Below are positions 1 through 6,478 of a stretch of 11,139 nucleotides of DNA, piece by piece. Below the pieces are notes generated by a model that saw only the letters and a program-made list of their open reading frames with translations, did not search any database and was not told the DNA's origin. Position numbers and translations under genes: made by a program. Within the stretch, counting starts at the first letter, position 1, and the number at the start of each line of letters is the position of its first letter. Source of the stretch: Bacteroidales bacterium (GTDB lineage Bacteria; Bacteroidota; Bacteroidia; Bacteroidales; VadinHA17); NCBI GenBank assembly GCA_013314865.1, contig JABUEV010000037.1:1-11139 (forward strand), given 5' to 3'.

Positions 1-72
1 AGGATAGGGAGACATCCTGTCAATCTTCCCAAACTCAACACAGCGGGAAATCCTGGTCAGAATTTCATTCAT
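1..72 (-). CDS. Partial corrinoid (B12-binding) protein, N-terminus only
   Basis: This is the 5' end of a divergent gene that leaves the window on the left; only 24 codons are visible. The ATG at 72-70 is the only possible start: the same frame has a TAA at 93-91 and no other start codon between. The peptide reads MNEILTRISRCVEF then GKIDRMSPYP. From memory, this resembles the N-terminal helical segment of small corrinoid methyltransferase-type proteins, which often have a 'CVEFGKI..SPYP' stretch before a conserved MKGQDGADE-like region. Such proteins carry a cobamide and pass methyl groups between a substrate methyltransferase and an acceptor. The cobalamin-binding domain itself (DxHxxG) lies outside the window, so the product is tentative. 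An exported or sugar-related product is not suggested: there is no signal peptide. A candidate promoter lies at 137-167 and a LacI-type operator at 159-178. Confidence 0.5.
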   Translation of the reverse strand, partial: MNEILTRISRCVEFGKIDRMSPYP

Positions 73-136
73 TGGATATACAATTTTAAGTTAATTTATT
101 TCTTTAAAATTTTTAGGGAAGGAAGTAAATAATGCT

Positions 137-167
137 CAAAATTACAAAAATAGTTATCTTATGCAAC
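137..167 (-). promoter_or_regulatory. Candidate Bacteroidota-type promoter for the divergent gene
   Basis: Read on the minus strand, TAATTTTG (144-137) is an exact match to the TAnnTTTG -7 consensus. A GTTG at 167-164, one mismatch from the TTTG -33 box, lies 19 nt upstream, which is the normal spacing. Transcription would begin near 130, giving a leader of about 58 nt before the ATG at 72. The -33 element sits inside the inverted repeat at 159-178, so a repressor bound there would be expected to block the promoter. No equally good promoter was found on the plus strand for the gene at 254. Confidence 0.45.
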
Positions 168-178
168 CGATTGCATAA
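159..178. promoter_or_regulatory. LacI/CcpA-family type operator palindrome
   Basis: The 20-bp site TTATGCAACCGATTGCATAA has perfect 8-bp inverted arms (TTATGCAA and TTGCATAA) around CCGA. Its 14-bp core (162-175) fits the degenerate LacI/GalR/CcpA operator pattern TGnAAnCGnTTnCA at every fixed position, including the central CG that these regulators bend at. It lies between two divergent genes, 75 bp before the ATG at 254 and 86 bp before the ATG at 72, and overlaps the -33 region of the minus-strand promoter. No LacI-family gene is in the window. Binding by such a regulator is inferred; the palindrome itself is directly visible. Confidence 0.6.
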
Positions 179-253
179 ATTTTTTACTTACTTACGAACC
201 TTTTCAGGTTATTTGTTTTTATCTTGTTGAAGTATTAAAGAATAATTACAGTT

Positions 254-1777
254 ATGAAGCATTTTTTTCTTACTCAGTTTTTATTTCTGGCTTTGTCAGT
301 TACTGCCCAGGAATCAGTAACAGGAATCTTTAAAAACAGCAGGGATATAGGAAATCCTGCCATTAAAGGTTCGTCAGTTTTCAACGAATCTGACCAGTCA
401 TATAATCTGAGGGGTTCCGGATACAATATATGGTTTGACAGGGATGAGTTTCATTACCTGTGGAATGATCTTGAAGGTGATTTTATTCTTACTGCAAATT
501 TCCAATTTGAAGGAACCGGCACTGAATCTCACCGAAAAACAGGCTGGATGATAAGAGCCTCAGCAGATGATAATTCGCCGCATATCTCTGCAGTGATTCA
601 TGGTGACGGGCTGACGGTAATGCAATGGAGGGACCTTAAAGGAGGCCAGATGAAAGATCCTGAGGATGAGACTTTTGCAAAGGGTTCAGGGTACGATATC
701 CTTCAACTTGAAAGATCAGGGAAAATAATTTATATGAGAGCCGCTCACTTAGGCGAGCCGCTTGAACTGATAGGTTCATACGAAATGATAAACATGCCTG
801 ACCAGGTGATGGCTGGTATTTTTATCTGTTCTCACAATCCGGCCGTTACGGAAGAGGTAAAAATATGGAATGTCAGAATCGACAGGCCTGTGCCTGACAA
901 TTATAATCCGTCAAGGGAAGGATATCTGGGATGCAGGCTTGAAATAATGAATGTTTCAGACGGAAAAAGAAAAGTGATATATGAGAAGCAGGGGCGCTTT
1001 GAGGCACCCAACTGGATGCCTGACGGAAAACAGCTTCTTTTTAACATGGACGGGCTTCTGTACAAAATACCTGTCAGCGGGGGAACTCCTGTCCAGTTGA
1101 ACACCGGATTTGCCAACCGCAACAACAATGATCATGGAATTTCCTTTAACGGGAAACTTCTGGCCATAAGCCACCAGAGAGAGGGAATGCCGGGAGGCGG
1201 TTCAACAGTATATGTGCTTCCCCTGAAAGGAGGAACACCCCGGCTGGTCACTGAAGAAACTCCGTCGTACTGGCATGGATGGGCTCCAAACAATAAGGAA
1301 GTGATATATGTTGCTCAGAGAGGAGGTAAAAATATTTACAACATTTACAGAAATTCGATAAAAGGCGGTAAAGAGGTAGCACTTACCGATATACCTGAAG
1401 GTGAACATGTTGATGGGTGTGAGTATTCTCCAGACGGAAAATATATTTATTACAACGGCAGTCACACAGGCAATATGCAGATATGGAGAATGAAGCCGGA
1501 CGGAACCGCCCGCGAACAGCTGACTTTTGATGAAAACAACAACTGGTTCCCGCATATCTCTCCGGATGGAAAATGGATTGTTTATCTGGCATTCCCTCCC
1601 GAAATCCCGAAAAACAGCCATCCATCGTATAAAAGAGTAACACTCAGAATTATGCCTGCCTCAGGAGGTAATCCAAGGATCATAGCTTACCTGTATGGCG
1701 GACAAGGAACTATCAATGTTCCTTCGTGGTCACCCGACAGCAAGAGTATTGCATTTGTGAGCAATTCCGGCAAATGA
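254..1777 (+). CDS. Exported concanavalin-like/PD40 beta-propeller (TolB-like) protein
   Basis: This 507-residue protein has a Sec signal peptide (basic MKH, hydrophobic to about residue 16, likely cleavage after VTA at 18). Residues about 20-212 form a beta-rich domain resembling the DUF1349/laminin-G-like concanavalin fold (patterns such as GWMIRAS, AVIHGDG, AGIFICSHNP). Residues about 220-507 hold PD40/WD40-like repeats of the TolB type: NWMPDGKQLLF near 253, SFNGKLLAI near 297, WAPNNKEVIYV near 343, YSPDGKYIYY near 391, ISPDGKWIVY near 435 and WSPDSKSIAFVS near 491, consistent with a six-bladed propeller. It is not canonical TolB: it lacks the TolB N-terminal domain and no Tol genes are near. 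It is likely periplasmic or surface-facing, binding a sugar, glycan or protein; no catalytic residues are recognised. It is the first plus-strand gene after the operator at 159-178, so it could share that control. The 80-bp gap to the next gene leaves operon membership open. Confidence 0.85.
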   Translation: MKHFFLTQFLFLALSVTAQESVTGIFKNSRDIGNPAIKGSSVFNESDQSYNLRGSGYNIWFDRDEFHYLWNDLEGDFILTANFQFEGTGTESHRKTGWMIRASADDNSPHISAVIHGDGLTVMQWRDLKGGQMKDPEDETFAKGSGYDILQLERSGKIIYMRAAHLGEPLELIGSYEMINMPDQVMAGIFICSHNPAVTEEVKIWNVRIDRPVPDNYNPSREGYLGCRLEIMNVSDGKRKVIYEKQGRFEAPNWMPDGKQLLFNMDGLLYKIPVSGGTPVQLNTGFANRNNNDHGISFNGKLLAISHQREGMPGGGSTVYVLPLKGGTPRLVTEETPSYWHGWAPNNKEVIYVAQRGGKNIYNIYRNSIKGGKEVALTDIPEGEHVDGCEYSPDGKYIYYNGSHTGNMQIWRMKPDGTAREQLTFDENNNWFPHISPDGKWIVYLAFPPEIPKNSHPSYKRVTLRIMPASGGNPRIIAYLYGGQGTINVPSWSPDSKSIAFVSNSGK

Positions 1778-1857
1778 TATTTAAACGAGCTTAAATAAAG
1801 TATAATTGTAATTCCAAAAATTACATTATATTTCCGGACCTTAATCTTGATTCCCTG

Positions 1858-2574
1858 ATGACTGCAGGTTTGTATACACTAGCTACTTTATTTATTTACA
1901 TCATTTTATACAGTTTTACTGCCGTCGGATTATTTATAGCCATTCCCCTGTCATGGATCGGAGCCAGAAAGCCTGTAAATTTTCTCCTGAAAGCATGGGC
2001 AAACTCGGTATTCCTCATGATGGGCAAAAAACTTTCTGTGAAAGGTCTTGGCAACCTCGACAAATCCCGGAAATACATACTGGTAGCAAATCATTCCAGT
2101 CTTTTTGATATTGTAGCCATTACTTCATTCTTCCCTGAAGTATCGTGGTTCGGACATGAAAGACTATTGAAAGTGCCTGTCTTCAGGCATTTCCTTAAAC
2201 TGATTAATTACATTCCGTTTAAGGAGCCCACGGTGACAAACACTCGTAAAATGCTGAACCAGCTTATTGAAAAATCTGAAGCCCAGTCTGTTGCATTATT
2301 TCCTGAAGGCACCCGTACCCTCGACGGCAAACTGAATCCATTTTACAGGGGATTTATATATCTTTTACGGACAAGGGAAATTGACATTCTCCCTGTTACC
2401 CTTAACGGATTCTATGACCTTAAGCCTAAAAACAGATTTTATATCGATTTCGGATCAAAGCCGGAGGTGGTAATTAATAAACCGATCCCGGGAGAGGAGC
2501 TAAAGGCAAAAACTGACTATGAAATTATTGAAAAAGTAAGAAGCGTGATTGAATCAGCTTATATTTCGAAATAA
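1858..2574 (+). CDS. plsC: 1-acyl-sn-glycerol-3-phosphate acyltransferase (PlsC family)
   Basis: PlsC-family enzymes transfer an acyl chain to the sn-2 position of lysophosphatidic acid, giving phosphatidic acid at the inner face of the cytoplasmic membrane. The 238-residue length is normal for the family. Motif I is NHSSLFD at 78-84, giving the catalytic His79 and Asp84 (HX4D). The phosphate-binding motif FPEGTRT is at 148-154, and LPVTLNG at 178-184 fits the last conserved block. Residues about 5-35 are strongly hydrophobic and should anchor the protein. The ATG at 1858 gives a sensible N-terminus, with no clear Shine-Dalgarno as is usual in Bacteroidota. It is followed 94 bp later by a lipid kinase and then a HAD phosphatase, which suggests a shared role in lipid-phosphate metabolism. 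Bacteroidota often carry several PlsC paralogues, so the acceptor could be another lysolipid or an aminolipid; the symbol denotes the family. Confidence 0.9.
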   Translation: MTAGLYTLATLFIYIILYSFTAVGLFIAIPLSWIGARKPVNFLLKAWANSVFLMMGKKLSVKGLGNLDKSRKYILVANHSSLFDIVAITSFFPEVSWFGHERLLKVPVFRHFLKLINYIPFKEPTVTNTRKMLNQLIEKSEAQSVALFPEGTRTLDGKLNPFYRGFIYLLRTREIDILPVTLNGFYDLKPKNRFYIDFGSKPEVVINKPIPGEELKAKTDYEIIEKVRSVIESAYISK

Positions 2575-2668
2575 AATGATGTCAGCCCGGATTTCCGAAA
2601 TTCAGAAAATTTTTCTCAGTCCAAATTATATTCTTTTCTGTCGGTAAAATTATTTAATAATCAAGGGA

Positions 2669-3616
2669 ATGAGTGAACCAAATGAGACAAAGCTCAATGA
2701 AAAATGGGTTTTTATTGTGAATCCCATCGCCGGCAATGGTTACGCAAAATCTGTCATACCTGTAATAAGTGAAATGGCAGAAAAGCATAAAATAGCCTCA
2801 GAGATTGTGCTGACGGAGTATCCCGGGCATGCCTCTGAGATTTCCCGTAATTATTATGAAAAGGGATTCAGATATATTATCGGGGTTGGTGGTGACGGAA
2901 CCATAAATGAAGTTGCGGCTCCACTGGCCGGCTTAAAAAATGTTATAACAGGGGCTGTTCCTGCGGGCACAGGAAACGACCTTATTCAGATACTTGGTTT
3001 TCCGGGAAGATTTACCGAAAAGGAATGGGATATTTTCTTCAGTCAAAATACTGCTCTTATGGATGCCGGTGAAGTGAACGGGAAACTCTTCCTGAATGGT
3101 ATGGGTCTTGGATTTGATGCACAGGTTGCTTCTGAAAACTATGTTGAACCCGGAAAAGTTAAAAAAGGCGGGGCACATAAATATATCTGGCACATTGTCA
3201 AAACTCTTCTCTTCTTTCGCGAGAAAAAGATGATAACAACAAGTAACGGCGAAAGGACCAATACTGATTGCTTTATTAATACTGTTGCCAATGGCAGAAG
3301 ATTTGCCGGCGGATTTTTTCTTACACCCGGAGCTTTTGCAAATGACGGTCTCCTGGATGTTTGTTCAATTAAAAAGCTTAACCTTTATCACAGGTTCAGA
3401 CTGCTTCTAAAAGTACCTCAAGGAAAGCACATATATGACAGAAGGGTAAGGTACTTTCAGACAGCCTTCCTGGATATTGAATTTCCCGAAAAAGTGCCTT
3501 TCCATGTAGATGGAGAACTGCATTTTGCGCAGAAATTCAGCATCAGAATCATTCCCGGAGCCTTCAATGTTATCTATAACCCCGATGGCAATCACTTCTT
3601 CAAAAAGAAAAACTGA
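2669..3616 (+). CDS. Diacylglycerol kinase-family lipid kinase (YegS/BmrU/DgkB-like)
   Basis: Members of this family phosphorylate a lipid alcohol, such as diacylglycerol, sphingosine or ceramide, using ATP at the membrane. The 315-residue length is typical. The start of the catalytic domain is clear (VFIVNPIAGNG at 14-24), followed by the nucleotide-binding signature GGDGTINEV at 74-82 and PAGTGNDL at 98-105. The C-terminal beta-sandwich domain shows NGRRFAGGF near 208, DGLLDV at 226-231 and HVDGEL at 279-284, so all the usual blocks are present. There is no signal peptide or membrane span, consistent with a peripheral cytoplasmic enzyme. The gene follows the acyltransferase and its last 32 bases overlap the HAD phosphatase gene, so translation of the two is probably coupled. 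The sequence alone does not separate diacylglycerol from sphingolipid substrates; many Bacteroidota make sphingolipids, so that option is real. Confidence 0.9.
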   Translation: MSEPNETKLNEKWVFIVNPIAGNGYAKSVIPVISEMAEKHKIASEIVLTEYPGHASEISRNYYEKGFRYIIGVGGDGTINEVAAPLAGLKNVITGAVPAGTGNDLIQILGFPGRFTEKEWDIFFSQNTALMDAGEVNGKLFLNGMGLGFDAQVASENYVEPGKVKKGGAHKYIWHIVKTLLFFREKKMITTSNGERTNTDCFINTVANGRRFAGGFFLTPGAFANDGLLDVCSIKKLNLYHRFRLLLKVPQGKHIYDRRVRYFQTAFLDIEFPEKVPFHVDGELHFAQKFSIRIIPGAFNVIYNPDGNHFFKKKN

Positions 3617-4283
3617 CAGTGGCTATATTGTCTTTTTCGACCTTGACCATACTCTTACTTGGGAAGTAAGCGGAAGACTAATAGCAATTGAAGCTTTCAG
3701 AAGGAATCTTTTACCGCCATCAACACTGTTTAAAGCATTGTTTCTGCAGATATTTTTTAAGCTAAAGTTGCTGAATCCTGTTGCAATAATGCATGAGATG
3801 ACCCGATGGATGAAAGATCTTCCGGAAGAAATCCTTGTTGAAATTTGTGAGGATATAGTACGAAAATCAATTCTTCCTTCAATATTCCCTGAAGCAGTAA
3901 ATGAGCTAAAAAAGCATAAAAGTATGGGAGCTTTTACTGTTTTACTCTCCTCAACTATAAGGCCTGTCTGCGAAGCAGTGTCACGCGGACTGGATATAGA
4001 TGACATTCTCTGCACCGAGCTTGAAATATCGGACAGGCGCTTCACAGGCAGGCCGGATGGAGGTTTCTGTTACGGAGCGGGGAAAGCTGAAAAAATGAGA
4101 TTTTATTGTGAAAAAAATAACAGATCCCTTCAAAGTGCCTGGTATTACGGTGATTCACTTTCTGATCTTCCTGTCTTCAGAATAGTCGGAAATCCGGTAT
4201 GTGTTAATCCCGGCGAAAAACTTAAAAAACTGGCAAATGCTGAAGGATGGATCATTAATTACTGGCATAAGAAGGGTAAATGA
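3585..4283 (+). CDS. HAD-superfamily IB phosphatase
   Basis: This is a haloacid dehalogenase subfamily IB hydrolase of 232 residues from the chosen start. Motif I is DLDHTLT with nucleophile Asp19 and general acid Asp21. A helical cap of about 80 residues follows. Motif II is LLSST near 120-124, motif III Lys is in GKAEKM (Lys167), and motif IV is GDSLSD (Asp190, Asp194), which binds Mg2+. The set is complete, so the enzyme should be active on a phosphomonoester. Subfamily IB relatives include SerB-like and lipid-linked phosphatases, some fused to PlsC acyltransferases, so a lysophosphatidate, phosphatidate or phosphatidylglycerophosphate substrate fits the neighbours; this is inference. The start is uncertain. 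The ATG at 3585 overlaps the kinase gene by 32 bases. An ATG at 3567 has a GGAG six bases upstream (3557-3560) and adds MLSITP. One at 3510 would need a 107-base overlap and adds residues outside the fold. Confidence 0.85.
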   Translation: MAITSSKRKTDSGYIVFFDLDHTLTWEVSGRLIAIEAFRRNLLPPSTLFKALFLQIFFKLKLLNPVAIMHEMTRWMKDLPEEILVEICEDIVRKSILPSIFPEAVNELKKHKSMGAFTVLLSSTIRPVCEAVSRGLDIDDILCTELEISDRRFTGRPDGGFCYGAGKAEKMRFYCEKNNRSLQSAWYYGDSLSDLPVFRIVGNPVCVNPGEKLKKLANAEGWIINYWHKKGK

Positions 4284-4295
4284 CAGAATAATTTA

Positions 4296-4303
4296 TAATT
4301 TTG
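4296..4303 (+). promoter_or_regulatory. Candidate -7 box upstream of the prolyl oligopeptidase gene
   Basis: TAATTTTG in the 60-bp gap after the HAD phosphatase matches the Bacteroidota -7 consensus TAnnTTTG exactly. Transcription would start near 4310, about 34 nt before the ATG at 4344. No TTTG-like -33 box is visible at the expected distance, so the promoter is weak, activated or spurious. If real, it lets the peptidase be expressed separately from the lipid genes. Confidence 0.35.
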
Positions 4304-4343
4304 AAATTCCTCTGAGAGTAAGTCAATATCTAAATTTATTTAT

Positions 4344-6452
4344 ATGAACAGGATAATAATTTTAAGCGCAATAATGACTTTAATGATTTCGTGCAATAAT
4401 GCCGGCAAAGGCAGGATAGACTATCCTGTAACAAAAAAAGGAACGGTGGCTGATACTTTCTTCGGGACAGTCATAGCAGATCCTTACCGCTGGCTTGAGG
4501 ATGACATGTCGGAAGAGACTGCCGGATGGGTGACGGAACAGAATAAGATTACTTTTGGTTACCTTGAAAAAATACCCTACCGGGAGCAGATAAGAACGCG
4601 CCTGGCTGAGATGTGGAATTATGAAAAATATGGAATGCCATACAGGGAAGGTGAGTATACATATTTCTCCAAAAATGACGGTTTACAGAATCAGTCTGTG
4701 ATTTACAGGCAGAAAGAGGGAGGAGAACCGGAGGTTTTTCTGGATCCGAACAAGTTTTCTGCTGACGGCACCACTTCTCTTGGTGAAATGGGTTTCTCAA
4801 AAGACGGAACTCTTGCCGCTTACTCAATATCGGAAGGCGGCTCCGACTGGAGAAAAATCATTTCCATAAACGCTCTTACAAAAGAAATCATTGGTGACAC
4901 ACTCAGAGATATTAAATTCAGCGGCATTTCCTGGAAAGGTAATGAAGGGTTCTTTTATTCAAGCTACGATAAGCCTGAAGGAAGTGAGCTTTCTGCAATG
5001 ACTGACCATCACAAGCTATATTTCCATAAATTAGGCACCGCTCAGACGTCCGACGAAATTGTATTCGGAGCCGACAGGAAAAGAAGGTATGTAAGCGGCA
5101 GTGTTACAGAAGACGGAAGATACCTTGTTGTCACCGCTTCTGTTTCAACGACAGGCAATGAGCTTTATATAAAAGACCTGACAAAAAAATCGGACAACTT
5201 TATCACCGTTATCGGGAATTTTGACAATGACCACTATGTCCTTGACAACCAAGGTTCAAAACTCTTCATTTACACTAACCTCAATGCCCCGAACGGGAAG
5301 ATAGTCACTGTTGATGCAGAAAATCCGGGACCTGAAAACTGGGTTGACTTCATTCCTGAAACAGAAAACGTACTCCAACCTTCAACATGTGCCGGGTATT
5401 TTTTCGCAAATTACCTCAGGGATGCCATTTCATATGTAAAGCAATATGACAGTAACGGAACTCTTGTCCGTGAAATAAAACTGCCCGGAGCCGGAAGCGC
5501 CTCAGGTTTCAGCGGAAAGAAAGATGACAAAGCTGTGTACTTTTCCTTTACAAATTACATCACTCCTTCGACAATTTTTAAAATGAATCCGGAAACCGGG
5601 GAGACTGAAATATATAAGAAGCCTGTAGTAATGTTTGACGGAGAAAAATATGCTTCCGAACAGGTATTTTACACCTCAAAAGACGGCACACGTATCCCGA
5701 TGATAATAACATATAATAAGAACCTGGTCCGCAACGGCAAGAATCCAACAATTCTTTATGGTTACGGAGGATTCAACATAAGCCAGACTCCTTCGTTTGG
5801 AATCTCGACAGCCTTATGGCTTGAACTTGGAGGTGTATATGCAGTGCCTAACATAAGGGGCGGAGGAGAATACGGTGAAGAATGGCATCTGGCAGGAACC
5901 AAAATGAACAAGCAAAATGTTTTTGATGATTTCATAGCCGCAGCTGAATATCTTATCGAAAACAAGTATACCTCCCCCTCTTTCCTTGCTGTCAGAGGCG
6001 GTTCAAATGGAGGCCTGCTGGTTGGAGCAGTGATGACACAGAGGCCGGAGCTTTTCAAAGTAGCCTTGCCTGCAGTCGGGGTTCTCGATATGCTTAGATA
6101 TCACAAATTCACTGCCGGAGCCGGCTGGGCGTATGATTACGGAACAGCTGACGAAAGCCCTGAAATGTTCAGTTATCTTCTGAAATATTCACCTGTGCAT
6201 AATGTAAGGGAAGGGGTAAAATATCCTGCTACCCTTATAACCACGAGCGATCATGATGACCGGGTAGTGCCTGCTCATTCGTTCAAATTTGCCGCTCATC
6301 TCCAGGAAAAACAGGCAGGAAATGCCCCGGTTCTTATAAGAATCGAAACCAATGCGGGCCATGGAGCAGGCATCCCTGTTAGCAAGTCGATCGAACAGTA
6401 TGCTGATATTTTCAGTTTTACTCTCTGGAATATGGGCATAAGAAAACTCTGA
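4344..6452 (+). CDS. Prolyl oligopeptidase (S9A) lipoprotein
   Basis: Prolyl oligopeptidases cleave short peptides after proline. This 702-residue protein has the family's normal length and both domains. Residues about 27-425 contain the N-terminal segment ([28 protein letters not shown]) and a seven-bladed propeller that gates the active site. Residues about 430-702 form the alpha/beta-hydrolase domain. The catalytic serine is Ser554 in GGSNGG (552-557), Asp638 lies in DHDDRVVP and His673 in AGHGAG, so the triad is complete. Arg640 matches the conserved substrate-binding arginine of the family. The N-terminus [17 protein letters not shown] is a lipoprotein signal with lipobox MISC and lipidated Cys17, so it should be anchored in the envelope and act in the periplasm or at the surface. 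It ends 26 bp from the convergent GH116 gene. A dipeptidyl peptidase IV or acylaminoacyl peptidase is less likely, given length and motif fit. Confidence 0.95.
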   Translation: MNRIIILSAIMTLMISCNNAGKGRIDYPVTKKGTVADTFFGTVIADPYRWLEDDMSEETAGWVTEQNKITFGYLEKIPYREQIRTRLAEMWNYEKYGMPYREGEYTYFSKNDGLQNQSVIYRQKEGGEPEVFLDPNKFSADGTTSLGEMGFSKDGTLAAYSISEGGSDWRKIISINALTKEIIGDTLRDIKFSGISWKGNEGFFYSSYDKPEGSELSAMTDHHKLYFHKLGTAQTSDEIVFGADRKRRYVSGSVTEDGRYLVVTASVSTTGNELYIKDLTKKSDNFITVIGNFDNDHYVLDNQGSKLFIYTNLNAPNGKIVTVDAENPGPENWVDFIPETENVLQPSTCAGYFFANYLRDAISYVKQYDSNGTLVREIKLPGAGSASGFSGKKDDKAVYFSFTNYITPSTIFKMNPETGETEIYKKPVVMFDGEKYASEQVFYTSKDGTRIPMIITYNKNLVRNGKNPTILYGYGGFNISQTPSFGISTALWLELGGVYAVPNIRGGGEYGEEWHLAGTKMNKQNVFDDFIAAAEYLIENKYTSPSFLAVRGGSNGGLLVGAVMTQRPELFKVALPAVGVLDMLRYHKFTAGAGWAYDYGTADESPEMFSYLLKYSPVHNVREGVKYPATLITTSDHDDRVVPAHSFKFAAHLQEKQAGNAPVLIRIETNAGHGAGIPVSKSIEQYADIFSFTLWNMGIRKL

Positions 6453-6478
6453 GTAATACTGCTTCAGTTTCTCTTATC

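Noticed and set aside
212..240. TTTG (212-215) and TATTAAAG (233-240), 17 nt apart, as a promoter for the gene at 254.
   Set aside because: The -7 element fits only its TA; the TTTG half is mismatched at three positions, and the start would fall almost on the ATG.
254..1777. Assignment as the Tol-Pal component TolB.
   Set aside because: Only the PD40 repeats are shared; the N-terminal domain differs and no tolQ, tolR, tolA or pal gene is nearby.
1807..1825. Perfect 7-bp inverted repeat TGTAATT-CCAAA-AATTACA in the gap after the propeller gene.
   Set aside because: All but one base pair is A-T, and no poly-T tract follows; such palindromes arise easily in AT-rich gaps. Neither terminator nor operator status can be supported.
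3623..4045. Long open frame of 140 codons on the minus strand within the HAD phosphatase gene.
   Set aside because: It lies antisense to a gene with a full set of HAD motifs, has low-complexity Ser/Ile-rich composition and no recognisable domain; it is a shadow frame.
6441..6472. Interrupted hairpin between the convergent peptidase and GH116 genes (AGAAA-3 nt-CTGA paired with TCAG-TTTCT, 11-nt loop).
   Set aside because: The stem is bulged, AT-rich and not followed by a T-run on either strand, so I do not call it a terminator even though a bidirectional terminator would be expected here.
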